The notes under the pieces: model-generated
Database searches by the model: none
What the model was told of the DNA's origin: nothing
What the model saw: the letters and a program-made list of their open reading frames with translations, nothing else
Shown: positions 15,858-23,485 of the stretch, piece by piece
How positions within the stretch are numbered: the stretch's first letter is position 1
Layout: every line of letters starts with the position of its first letter
From: Planctomycetota bacterium
GTDB taxonomy: Bacteria; Planctomycetota; Phycisphaerae; FEN-1346; JAACEH01
Length of the DNA: 25,769 nt
Direction: 5' to 3'
Assembly: GCA_016935955.1 (NCBI GenBank)
Contig: JAFGPY010000066.1
Span: 1 to 25,769, forward strand
Translations under genes and position numbers: made by a program

Positions 15858-16553
15858 TCAGTTCTTTTTGCCGCTGAATTTGTTCTCGGTTCCCGCTAAC
15901 AGCCGGCGGTAGTTCGACCGGTGCCGCACCAGGACCAGAACCACCAGCAGGATGATCATGATCGTCAGGGGCAGCCGCCCGTGCCATGGGCCGGCCAGAT
16001 CGATACGCAGGTTCGCGGCGTCGACCGTCAAGGCGCCGGCCAACAGGGTGAGGGCGGCAATCGTGCTGGCTACCGAAACGTAGCGCGTCAGGGCGAAAAC
16101 GATCAGCCACGCGGCGAACGCGGCGACGGCCAACGGCATCACGGCGGGAATGCCGAGCAGTACGCCGAGGCTGGTGGCCACGGCTTTGCCGCCGCGGAAC
16201 CTCAGGTAAACCGGAAGCACGTGACCGGCGATGGCCGACGCTCCGGCGACGACCACGAACACGTGTCGGGCAGCCTCACCGAGCACGTCGGCATTGTAGA
16301 GCGGACACAGCCGCGTCATCAGCCACGCCACGTACGTCGGGACGAAACCTTTGCCCACGTCGAGCACGAAGGCCGCAAATCCGCATTTCCAGCCGCAGAC
16401 ACGCCAGCAGTTGGTCGCACCGATGTTGCGGCTGCCGGCGGTGCGGATGTCCACGCCCTTGAGCCGTCCCATCAGGTAGCCGAACGGCAGCGAGCCGAGC
16501 AAGTACGCCGCCACGCAATAACCGACGAAGGCAGCCAGGGCCATGGGCGTCAT
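15858..16553 (-). CDS. plsY: Acyl-phosphate:glycerol-3-phosphate acyltransferase PlsY
   Basis: 231 aa from the ATG at 16553, with GAGGGAGGGA ~8 nt upstream. PlsY transfers the acyl group of acyl-phosphate to glycerol-3-phosphate, the first step of phospholipid synthesis, in the inner membrane. All three family motifs are present: motif 1 with GSLPFGYLMGR followed by GSRNIGATN, motif 2 as AGHVLPVYLRFRGGKAVATS (glycine-rich glycerol-phosphate site), and motif 3 as RHRSNYRRLLAGTENK. Multiple hydrophobic helices separate them, and the length is normal. Its ATG overlaps the stop codon of the upstream glycosyltransferase gene as ATGA, implying translational coupling of lipid and envelope-glycan genes. 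Confidence 0.96.
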   Translation of the reverse strand: MTPMALAAFVGYCVAAYLLGSLPFGYLMGRLKGVDIRTAGSRNIGATNCWRVCGWKCGFAAFVLDVGKGFVPTYVAWLMTRLCPLYNADVLGEAARHVFVVVAGASAIAGHVLPVYLRFRGGKAVATSLGVLLGIPAVMPLAVAAFAAWLIVFALTRYVSVASTIAALTLLAGALTVDAANLRIDLAGPWHGRLPLTIMIILLVVLVLVRHRSNYRRLLAGTENKFSGKKN

Positions 16554-17755
16554 GCAGTGGTCCCTCCCTCGTCACACGACGCGCCGGCCGCGGCGGTTGG
16601 CACCAGACACGCCAGCATTTCGCGAAAGTTCCGCTCCATGGGATGCTGCAAGGCCACCTCGCGAGCCGCGCGGCCCATGGCTTCGCGACGCTCGCCGTCC
16701 ATTAGCGCCAGCATGGCCTCGGTCAGCGGCGCTACCGGTCGCGGGGCGTCGAGCACCACGGCCGCACCGGAACCCTCGGCAAGTTCCGAGGCGCCGTTGA
16801 ACCGCGTGCTGATCGACGGCAGGCCGCAAGCCATCGCTTCAAGCATCACCAGGCTGCACGGATCGTACCACGTGGGATGCACGAAAACGTCCGCGGCGGC
16901 ATAGGCTACGGCTGCATCCTTGCACGGCCCGACGAACGTCACGCAGTCGTCGATGCCCAGGCGGCGGGCCAGCCTGTCGAAGGTCTTCCAGCGTCGGTTC
17001 TTGCCGACGACCAGCAGGCGAAAGGGCCGCTGGGTCTGCTGCTTCAGTAGTCGCACGGCGAACAGCAGTTCCTTCAGCCCCTTGAGCTTGAAGTTGTGGC
17101 CCATGAACAGGAAGACGACCGTGTCGTCGGGCACCTGGTGCTGGTTTCGCAACTGCCCGCGCAATGGCCGTAGACGCTCCGGATCGAACCGCGCCGTGTC
17201 CACGCCGTTGTAGACCAGGGTGATGCGGCTGTCGTCCACGCGGTAGAAGGTCTTCATGTCGCGGCGGACCATTTCGCTGATGGCCACCAGGCGGACGTGC
17301 GGATCGGCGAACTGCTCGGTCTCCAGTTGGAGGGCCGCCTGGTGCTTCAGGCTCAGGCGGTTCAGCAGTTTCTTGATGGCCCGACGGTCGTACGACGGCA
17401 TCAAGGCGATGTTCTGCCGTTGCGAGGCCCGAACGGTGCCGCCGTGCGGCTGGTAGACATGCATGCCCAGAGCCTTGCCCGTGGCCAGCGAGGCGTGGGG
17501 CTGCAACTCATCAAGTGCCGCCTGTACCCGCCGCGCGAAGTCCAGCGTTCGCCCGGCTGATGTCAGTCCGCGACCTCGCACAAGGCGCACATCGCAGCCG
17601 TCGGGCTCACCGTGGGTGTCTTGGGTTACGATAGTCACCTTGTAGTTTTCGTTGCGCAGAAAGGACGCGAACTGGCTGACCCAGGTTTCAGCTCCGCCGC
17701 GACGCGCGTCGAGATGTTCGATGATCAGGGCAATATGCTTACGGACAATGTGCAT
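16550..17755 (-). CDS. GT4-family glycosyltransferase (WaaG/RfaG-like)
   Basis: 401 aa from the ATG at 17755. The GT-B fold is apparent. The N-terminal half has LDARRGGAETWVSQFA (donor/acceptor loop GGAE) and YQPHGGTVRAS. The C-terminal half has FMGHNFKLKGLKELLFA (phosphate-binding K-x-x-K-G), FVGPCKD and FVHPTWYDPCSLVMLEAMAC, where Asp298-x7-Glu306 replaces the classic E-x7-E of family 4. The combination resembles lipopolysaccharide-core glucosyltransferases such as WaaG, so transfer of a nucleotide-activated sugar to an envelope lipid or glycan is likely. The start lacks an SD; a -10 box ends exactly 6 nt before the ATG, suggesting a leaderless mRNA. plsY overlaps its 3' end by 4 nt. Confidence 0.9.
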   Translation of the reverse strand: MHIVRKHIALIIEHLDARRGGAETWVSQFASFLRNENYKVTIVTQDTHGEPDGCDVRLVRGRGLTSAGRTLDFARRVQAALDELQPHASLATGKALGMHVYQPHGGTVRASQRQNIALMPSYDRRAIKKLLNRLSLKHQAALQLETEQFADPHVRLVAISEMVRRDMKTFYRVDDSRITLVYNGVDTARFDPERLRPLRGQLRNQHQVPDDTVVFLFMGHNFKLKGLKELLFAVRLLKQQTQRPFRLLVVGKNRRWKTFDRLARRLGIDDCVTFVGPCKDAAVAYAAADVFVHPTWYDPCSLVMLEAMACGLPSISTRFNGASELAEGSGAAVVLDAPRPVAPLTEAMLALMDGERREAMGRAAREVALQHPMERNFREMLACLVPTAAAGASCDEGGTTA

Positions 17756-17761
17756 GCGGCC

Positions 17762-17790
17762 AATGTACCCAAAACCGCAGGCCAGGGCAA
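17762..17790 (-). promoter_or_regulatory. Candidate promoter giving a leaderless mRNA for the glycosyltransferase
   Basis: On the minus strand TTGCCC (17785-17790), a 17-nt spacer and TACATT (17762-17767). The -10 ends 6 nt before the ATG at 17755, so the A of ATG would be +1. This fits the missing ribosome binding site. Confidence 0.4.
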
Positions 17791-17839
17791 TGAGATGTAT
17801 GCGAACGTAACGCCTGGGCCGCGCGGCGGCACAAAACAG

Positions 17840-17868
17840 TTGACGGCCTGCCGCGAACGTGACACACT
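17840..17868 (+). promoter_or_regulatory. Candidate promoter of the DUF3467 gene
   Basis: TTGACG (17840-17845), a 17-nt spacer and CACACT (17863-17868). The -35 is strong and the -10 poor. The leader would be ~33 nt and carry AAAGGAA. Confidence 0.4.
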
Positions 17869-17907
17869 GGCGACCGTCCCGGTTGACTCATGCGAAAGGA
17901 ACCACCC

Positions 17908-18273
17908 ATGGCAGGCAGGAAGAACGATCGACAGGACGATGCGGCCGTTGTGGACGGCCAGGCCGGCGGCGTCCGGACCACACTGCAGATCGACGATACA
18001 AACCTCGAAGGTCACTACGCCAACCTGACTCGCGTCATCGCCGGACCCGAAGAAGTTGTCGTCGACTTCGGCTTGGCCATTCCCTCGCAACAGAACCCGC
18101 AACACCAGGTGGCCAGGTTCACCGACCGCGTGGTGCTCAATTACTACAATGCCAAGCGGCTGGCCATGGCCCTGCAGGCTACTGTCATTCGCTACGAGAA
18201 AGCCTACGGTGCCGTCGAACTCGACGTTCGCAAACGTCAGCTTCCGCCAGCCGACGATGGTCAGGCCCACTGA
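17908..18273 (+). CDS. DUF3467 family protein
   Basis: 121 aa from the ATG at 17908; AAAGGAA lies about 8 nt upstream, and the ATG at 17890 precedes that site. After a polar tail of ~25 residues comes the DUF3467 core: HYANLTRVIAGPEEVVVDFG, then ARFTDRVVLNYYNAKRLAMA and LQATVIRYEKAYGAVELDV. The 'YaN..rv....e.vldFg' and 'rvv....aKrla.aLq..i..yE..yG' pattern defines the family, which is found widely in bacteria without an assigned function. The protein should be small, soluble and cytoplasmic. It is divergent from the glycosyltransferase gene and convergent with the cyclase gene, so no operon partner hints at its role. Confidence 0.88.
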   Translation: MAGRKNDRQDDAAVVDGQAGGVRTTLQIDDTNLEGHYANLTRVIAGPEEVVVDFGLAIPSQQNPQHQVARFTDRVVLNYYNAKRLAMALQATVIRYEKAYGAVELDVRKRQLPPADDGQAH

Positions 18274-18370
18274 GGGCGATTCTCACCGCACAAGGTAACA
18301 TGGGGGATGGCATGGCCGTAATTTTGCCATTGCCCGGCTCTTTGGGACGGCGCTGTACAGGCGCTCGCGC

Positions 18371-21181
18371 TCAGCCCTTGCTCAACAGGTCCCACGGCCC
18401 GGGCTTGGCGGAGATGTCGTCGCGGGTCATAGTGTCGATGCGATCGAGGTAGGCCATCGTCGGTCCGTCGCCGGGCCGCACCTTCAGCACATCTTCGAAT
18501 TTCAACCGGGCCTCGGCGATCCATCCATCCTCGAAGTCCTTCATCGCCGCCTCGTAGAGATCCAGCCCTTCCCGGGCGTTCAGTCGCTGGTCGTCCAGCA
18601 GTTCCCAGACGTCGATGGGCTCGGCTCGTCCCACGACGCGCACGCGGCCGATGTGCCGCAACAGGAACTCGTCGCCCACCTGCTGCTGCGTCTCGCCGGT
18701 CATCAGGACGGTGGTGCCGAAGAAGCGGTTGGCCCCTTCGAGCCGCGCGCCGACGTTCACCGTGTCGCCGATGACCGTGTAGTCGAAGCGCCGAGAGGAG
18801 CCGATGTTGCCGACGACCATGGGGCCCGTGGCGATACCGATACGAATCTTCAGGTTGGCGCCCTCGGGCATCAGGCCTTTCTCGCGGAGCCGGCGGTCGA
18901 TCTCGGGCAGGGCCCGCAAGTGGGCCAGGGCCGCACGAAGGCAGCGAGCCGCGTGGTCGATCATGGCCACCGGGGCGCCGAAGAACGACAGGATCGCGTC
19001 GCCCTCGTACTTGTCGAGCGTGGCGTCCTGGTCCAGCAGCCGGTCGGTAGCCTCTTCCAGGTACTCCTGCAGGAAGGCCACGAGCGTCGGGGCATCGAGC
19101 TTCTCGCTGATCGACGTGAAGCCGGCGATGTCGCTGAAGTAGACGGTCATCTCTCGCCGCTGTCCGCCCAGGCTGAGCATCTCGGGATTGGTCACCAGGG
19201 CGTCGACCAACTTGCCCGAGGTGTACTGCTTGAACACGCCGGTGATCCAGCGGCGGTTGCGGCCCTCAGTCAACTCGCGGTAGGTCATCACGCCGAGCAG
19301 GGCGGTCAGGCCCGCCAGCCAAACGCCGAGGATGGGCATCAACAGGCCCTGGTGACGGAACAGGTGGATACCGAGAACATAGTAGGCCGCAAGGATGGCG
19401 ACGCTCAGGATCACCGCCCGTAGGGTCGGCAGCGAGGCGCTCAGCAGTGTAACGATAAGGCCGGTAACGATCATGGTCACGACAACCGTCGGCACGCCGG
19501 CTTCGCGGACGAACTGTCGGCGGAGGAAGTCGTCGGTAATCGACGCATGAGCCGCAACGCCGGGATACTGCTTGTGGATAGGCGTGGGCTTGAGGTCCGG
19601 GGCCAGACTCGTGGCCGTCATGCCGACGAAGCAGACGCGGTCACGAATGAACTCCGACAAGCCGGCCTCGATGTCCCTGCGCCGCTTGCGCTCGCGATCG
19701 CGAATCTCTTGGTAGGTCAGGAACTGCGGTGAGACTTTCTTGAGCCGCTCGAACTCCTCGCCGGTCATGTCCTGCGGCTTGCCGTCGCTGAGCGACATCC
19801 GCAACTGCATTTCCACGTCGGCGTCGATGTCGGTCAACTGGTCGTCCAACTCGGTGACCTTCTCGGCGTCGACCCCTTGGTCGAGGGCCTCCATCACTCG
19901 GCGGCAGGCCTCCTGTCGCTCGCGGCCCTTGCCGAGTCGTTCGGCGGCAGACTGCATCATTGCGTGGTACTCGTTCTCCAGCCGCCGCAGGTCGTACAAC
20001 TCGTAGAGTTTGCCGATCTGCAGCCGTCGAAACTGGTCCTGCGTCCCGGCCGCTTTGCCGCGCGTCAGGCTGCTCTCGGTCCAGTTTACGACCATCAGGC
20101 CATCGGCCCCGACGGGAACGCCGAGCACGCTGCCGTCCTTGCGGCAGATCTCCATGCGGTCGGCTGCCGTGCGGCGGATCGTGTAGTCGTGAATGTCCTG
20201 GGCGTGCATGGCCGCCTGCAGGGCCAGTTGCGGCAGCACGCAGTCGCCGAAGCGGATGGCCAGCGGGATTCGCCGCATGACGCCGTCGCGGTCCGGTTGC
20301 ACGTTGGCGAAGCCCGTGGCATGGGCCGCAAGGGTCAGGTCGACCAGCGGTCCGTCGATGCGTGCCGCCTCGGGGACCGACCACGCCGCTTCCTCGCTCT
20401 CGAGCGTCACGGTACCGGCGGCCAGGACGGCTTGCTGCCGCAGGAAGGCGTCGACGGCCAACTGGCGGGAGAACGCACGTTCGGCCCGTTCCGTCTCGGG
20501 CAGGGCCGCAAAGGCCCGGTCAAGGGCAGCCTCGGCGTCCTCGCGAGAGGCCGTCAGGGGCAGGGCGGCCGTCAGATACCGTTCCAGCGCTCGCCGCAGG
20601 GCGAGGTGAAAGAACCGCCCCACTTGCGACTCGTCGGCGCCGAGGCGCGCGGCCAGTTGGGCATAGGACAGGCCAGGCTCGGAGGCCAGCGACTCTTCGA
20701 TGCGATGATAGAGCGGATCGGTGACGGCTTCGCTCGTGTGAATCGAGTAGGTCAGAATCACGCGGCCGGAGCGGCGGATGGCCTCTTCGAGGTAGGGCAC
20801 GGGGTCGATCGGCTGGACCTGCTGTGACGGTGCCGCGCCGCGCGGTATCTCGTACTCGGGTCGCGTCGGAAACGTGATATCGAGCACGATCAGCCGCGCG
20901 CCAAGCGACGACATGCTGTCGATGATGCCGGCCAGGTCGCGCCACGACCAGGGCCAGCGGCCGATCATCTCCAAGGCGTTGTCGTCGACGCCGACAATGG
21001 TGATCTCGGGAGAGACGTCCTGTTGGGCCCGCAGTCGCCAGAGCAGAATATCCTGCCCCTTGGACTCGAACAGGCGAAACTCGGGCACCGTCACCCCGGC
21101 AACCGTCAGGGCCGTTGTCAGGATGAGGCCGACGACGAACGCTTTCCAGCGGCTGACACTGCGGATGCGAGATTCGGCCAT
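18371..21181 (-). CDS. CHASE2-sensor class III adenylyl cyclase
   Basis: 936 aa from the ATG at 21181; AGGAG is unusually far, ~14 nt upstream, but no closer start exists. Order: TM1 (~14-31), a periplasmic CHASE2-type sensor (~35-545: FDxRLR-like SKGQDILLWRLR, IVGVDDNALEMIGRWPW, VLDITFP, GFANVQPDRDGVMRRIPL, FVGMTAT..D), three TM helices (~562-635), a class III cyclase (~674-860) and a C-terminal TPR-like helical pair. Catalytic residues are complete: metal Asp684 (FSDIAGF) and Asp728 (YEGDAILSFFG), adenine-selecting Lys724 and Asp800 (RRFDYTVIGD), and transition-state Asn809 and Arg813. It should therefore make cAMP. The sensor is larger than usual owing to two inserts (~150-265, and a charged, coiled-coil-like ~385-505). 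It follows two FecR genes. Confidence 0.94.
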   Translation of the reverse strand: MAESRIRSVSRWKAFVVGLILTTALTVAGVTVPEFRLFESKGQDILLWRLRAQQDVSPEITIVGVDDNALEMIGRWPWSWRDLAGIIDSMSSLGARLIVLDITFPTRPEYEIPRGAAPSQQVQPIDPVPYLEEAIRRSGRVILTYSIHTSEAVTDPLYHRIEESLASEPGLSYAQLAARLGADESQVGRFFHLALRRALERYLTAALPLTASREDAEAALDRAFAALPETERAERAFSRQLAVDAFLRQQAVLAAGTVTLESEEAAWSVPEAARIDGPLVDLTLAAHATGFANVQPDRDGVMRRIPLAIRFGDCVLPQLALQAAMHAQDIHDYTIRRTAADRMEICRKDGSVLGVPVGADGLMVVNWTESSLTRGKAAGTQDQFRRLQIGKLYELYDLRRLENEYHAMMQSAAERLGKGRERQEACRRVMEALDQGVDAEKVTELDDQLTDIDADVEMQLRMSLSDGKPQDMTGEEFERLKKVSPQFLTYQEIRDRERKRRRDIEAGLSEFIRDRVCFVGMTATSLAPDLKPTPIHKQYPGVAAHASITDDFLRRQFVREAGVPTVVVTMIVTGLIVTLLSASLPTLRAVILSVAILAAYYVLGIHLFRHQGLLMPILGVWLAGLTALLGVMTYRELTEGRNRRWITGVFKQYTSGKLVDALVTNPEMLSLGGQRREMTVYFSDIAGFTSISEKLDAPTLVAFLQEYLEEATDRLLDQDATLDKYEGDAILSFFGAPVAMIDHAARCLRAALAHLRALPEIDRRLREKGLMPEGANLKIRIGIATGPMVVGNIGSSRRFDYTVIGDTVNVGARLEGANRFFGTTVLMTGETQQQVGDEFLLRHIGRVRVVGRAEPIDVWELLDDQRLNAREGLDLYEAAMKDFEDGWIAEARLKFEDVLKVRPGDGPTMAYLDRIDTMTRDDISAKPGPWDLLSKG

Positions 21182-21202
21182 GGCGACGGGACCGGCTCCT
21201 GG

Positions 21203-21234
21203 AAAAGGAAAAGGGGCGACACGTGCCGCCCCTT
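21203..21234 (-). terminator. Intrinsic terminator between the FecR genes and the cyclase
   Basis: On the minus strand an 8-bp perfect stem AAGGGGCG/CGCCCCTT (21227-21234 and 21211-21218, 8-nt loop) runs into TTTTCCTTTT. It is a good Rho-independent terminator for transcripts coming from the FecR genes. It ends a few bases before the AGGAG of the cyclase. Confidence 0.7.
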
Positions 21235-21235
21235 G

Positions 21236-21263
21236 ATTATCGTCTGATTCTCTGCCCGGTCAA
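21236..21263 (-). promoter_or_regulatory. Promoter of the cyclase gene
   Basis: On the minus strand TTGACC (21258-21263), a 16-nt spacer and GATAAT (21236-21241), five of six matches in each box. The start site would fall near 21229, inside the first arm of the terminator stem, so the cyclase's own transcript would lack part of that stem. Confidence 0.6.
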
Positions 21264-21271
21264 GCCTGCGT

Positions 21272-21287
21272 GTGCGATGGATCGCAC
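21272..21287. repeat. 16-nt dyad GTGCGA-N4-TCGCAC upstream of the cyclase promoter
   Basis: A perfect 6+4+6 inverted repeat lies 8 nt upstream of the -35 box, a usual place for an activator of a sigma70-type promoter. It is also only 24 nt after the FecR stop codon, so an RNA hairpin is the alternative. Confidence 0.5.
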
Positions 21288-21311
21288 CGGCCTGCCGGGA
21301 GCCCCGTGCGG

Positions 21312-22268
21312 TTATTCCTCGCAACTACCGCCCGACGAATGCTTCGGCGTCACCGGCACGGGCTGCACCGGCGGCACGTAATTCGGAAGGCGGTTCGGGT
21401 GGTTCAGGAAGAAGTTGGCCGAGCCGTGTTGGCCCACGCTGAAATTGCGGGCGAATCCGCCCATGCCGTTGTTGCCGCCGGGGCCGAACATGTGACCCGG
21501 GCCGCCGAACATCTGGGCGCCCTTGTTCATGCTGATGACCTCGCCCGGCGTGTTGCCGCCATGGGTATCGTAGGTTCTGACAAGCTGACTGTTGTGCAAC
21601 ACCTGGATGGCCGGATTCATGTTGCCGGCGACCTTGTCGCCGGGCCTCACGTACTGCCCACGGCCGGTCTGGTTGTTGCTGGCGTAGAGCAGTCCGCCGC
21701 CCAGCAGTTGGCCCGTGAAGCCGGTGTCCTGGTGACGGCTGGCGTGGACTCCATGCGTACCGCGAACGGCCAGCGTGGCCTCGGGCGACACGACGGCGAA
21801 ATCGCTCTTGAAGCGTGTCGGCTCGACATCGGCCTGGACCGTGCCCTGCTTCAGGAAGACTCTCGTGCGGACTTTGTCGCCGTCCATCGAGAACTCGGCG
21901 ATCCGCACGACCGTCATCGGCTTGACGTCGACGATGCAGGCATCATCGTTGAAGATCAGACGGCACGTCGAGCGCAACCCGGTGCAGATGTCGGCGCCCA
22001 GAGGCAGCTTGTCGCCGACCTTCATGGCCTGCGGCTCATTCTCCCGGCCGACCTTCCACATGACCGAACGCTGCACGTCCTTGACGGTGCAAACAGTTGG
22101 TGTGTCGGCGGCCGGGACCGGTGCGGCCGGCTTGGCTGCGGGCGCGTCAGTCTTGGCGGCTTCGGTCTTCGCGGCGTCAGTGGTCTTGGCTTCGTCGGCT
22201 CGAACGTCGGCGACTGTCAGCGCCAGGACGACGATGATCGCCATGGCCGCAATTATCGTTCGAATCAA
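21312..22268 (-). CDS. Secreted FecR-domain protein, second copy
   Basis: 318 aa from a TTG at 22268, chosen because AGGAGAGGG lies 6 nt upstream and the product then begins with a clean signal peptide (MIRTIIAAMAIIVVLALTVADVRADE). A Lys/Ala/Pro linker (~26-55) precedes the FecR domain: VGDKLPLGADICTGLRSTCR, then VVRIAEF, VFLKQGTVQADVE and SPEATLAVRGTHG. The region after it ends with a Gly/Met-rich stretch and a FFLNHPNRLP motif shared with the neighbour. Classic FecR is a membrane-anchored sigma regulator, but this protein is wholly exported and has no TM helix. It is a tandem paralogue of the upstream gene, 54 nt away, with three cysteines conserved between them. The cyclase gene follows after 130 nt. 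Confidence 0.87.
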   Translation of the reverse strand: MIRTIIAAMAIIVVLALTVADVRADEAKTTDAAKTEAAKTDAPAAKPAAPVPAADTPTVCTVKDVQRSVMWKVGRENEPQAMKVGDKLPLGADICTGLRSTCRLIFNDDACIVDVKPMTVVRIAEFSMDGDKVRTRVFLKQGTVQADVEPTRFKSDFAVVSPEATLAVRGTHGVHASRHQDTGFTGQLLGGGLLYASNNQTGRGQYVRPGDKVAGNMNPAIQVLHNSQLVRTYDTHGGNTPGEVISMNKGAQMFGGPGHMFGPGGNNGMGGFARNFSVGQHGSANFFLNHPNRLPNYVPPVQPVPVTPKHSSGGSCEE

Positions 22269-22274
22269 AGGAGT

Positions 22275-22283
22275 CCCTCTCCT
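22275..22283 (-). promoter_or_regulatory. Ribosome binding site deciding the TTG start of the second FecR gene
   Basis: AGGAGAGGG on the minus strand ends 6 nt before TTG (22266-22268). An upstream in-frame TTG at 22301 would put this site inside the coding region and spoil the signal peptide. Confidence 0.65.
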
Positions 22284-22322
22284 GCAAAAGAGTTGCTTCA
22301 ATGTTGTCCGTGACCCGATCGG

Positions 22323-23405
22323 CTACATGCCGCTACCGCCATGGTCGTCAATGATCCGAGGTCGAACCGGGATCTGCGGCGCCTGGGGCAACGTTCCACC
22401 CGGCAACAATTGCGGGTTGTTCTGGAAGAACTGCCGCAGCCGCAGGTTGTTGACGGTCTGCTGCCGTCCGAAGCCGCCCACATTCTGGTTACCGCCCGGT
22501 GCGGCGCCGCTGGGCGCCCCGGCGAAGATCTGCGGCTTGTTGACGATACTGCGAATCTCCTGCGGCGTGCTGCCGCGGAGATCGTATGTCGGCACCAGTT
22601 TCTTAAACAGTACGTTCTGGATCGACGGTCGCATGTTCGTTCCCGAGGCGATCTTGTCGCCGGGTCGGATCTTCCTCTGGCGGCCATTGGTGTTGTTGAC
22701 GGCCTGCAGCAAACCGGTCTTCAACAGGCTGCAATGAGCCCCGGTGTCCTGGAACTGCTTGAACTCGATGCCGGTGGTGCCGCGTACGGCCAGGGTCACT
22801 TCCGGCGAAACGATGGCGAAATCGCTCTGGAAGCGGGCCTTCTCCACGTCGGCCTGCACGGTGCCCTGTTTCAGGTAGAGCCGCGTCCGCACCTTCTCGC
22901 CGCTGGTGTCGAACTCGCCGATCCGCACGATCGTCATCGGCTGCACGTCGACCACGCTGGAGGCATCGTTGAACTCCAGCCGGCACGTGGCTCGCAGGCC
23001 GGTGCAGATGTCGGCGCCCAGGGGCAGCTGATCGCCGACCTTCATGTCCTGCCACTGCGTCTCGTTCGACGGCCGCCAACGCACGGAGCGATTGACTTCC
23101 TTGACCGTGCAGGCGGTCGCGACCTCGGTCTGCGGCGCAGGCTGCTCGGCTGGAGCCGGCTTCGTTTCAGCGGTGGCTTTCTCAGCCGGTTTTGCGGCCT
23201 CGGCCGGCGCGGTCGCTTGGTCTTCCTTCTTCTCTTCTTTCTCGGCGTCGGCGGCCGGTTTGGCTTGCGGCGCCGGTGTCTCGGCCTTAGTGGCCTGGGT
23301 GTCCTGTGCCGCGGCATTGTCGGCCGGCGTTTCGTCGGCAAACACGCCCCCGGACAACCAGCAGGCCCACAAGGCCAGCGCTGTTGTCACCATTACCCAT
23401 CGCAT
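22323..23405 (-). CDS. Secreted FecR-domain protein, first copy
   Basis: 360 aa from the ATG at 23405, with GAGGGAG ~10 nt upstream. The signal peptide MRWVMVTTALALWACWLSGGVFA is followed by a long Ala/Pro/Lys/Glu linker (~25-97). The FecR domain (~98-205) carries VGDQLPLGADICTGLRATCR, IVRIGEF, LYLKQGTVQADVEKARF and SPEVTLAVRGTTGIEF. The C-terminal part has VGGFGRQQTV and FFQNNPQLLPG. It matches the downstream copy through the FecR domain and in the FF.N.P..LP motif, but the linkers differ. It is exported without a membrane anchor, so it probably works in the periplasm or at the outer membrane. It lies 80 nt after the unrecognised secreted gene and is likely in the same transcript. Confidence 0.88.
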   Translation of the reverse strand: MRWVMVTTALALWACWLSGGVFADETPADNAAAQDTQATKAETPAPQAKPAADAEKEEKKEDQATAPAEAAKPAEKATAETKPAPAEQPAPQTEVATACTVKEVNRSVRWRPSNETQWQDMKVGDQLPLGADICTGLRATCRLEFNDASSVVDVQPMTIVRIGEFDTSGEKVRTRLYLKQGTVQADVEKARFQSDFAIVSPEVTLAVRGTTGIEFKQFQDTGAHCSLLKTGLLQAVNNTNGRQRKIRPGDKIASGTNMRPSIQNVLFKKLVPTYDLRGSTPQEIRSIVNKPQIFAGAPSGAAPGGNQNVGGFGRQQTVNNLRLRQFFQNNPQLLPGGTLPQAPQIPVRPRIIDDHGGSGM

Positions 23406-23485
23406 GATTAAGGCACTCCCTCTTCGCGGCGACTGACGAACTTCGATCGCGGCTACAGCACCTGCCGGTTCGTAGCTCGCTTCAG

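Noticed and set aside
18309..18334. Imperfect hairpin GGCATGGC..GCCATTGCC between the convergent DUF3467 and cyclase genes
   Set aside because: It has a bulged 8-bp stem and no T-tract on either strand; too weak to list as a terminator.
21272..21287. Reading the GTGCGA..TCGCAC dyad as a classical CRP-cAMP site
   Set aside because: The CRP consensus has GTG and CAC separated by 8 nt; here they are 10 nt apart and the inner bases differ. It is kept only as a dyad for an unknown regulator.
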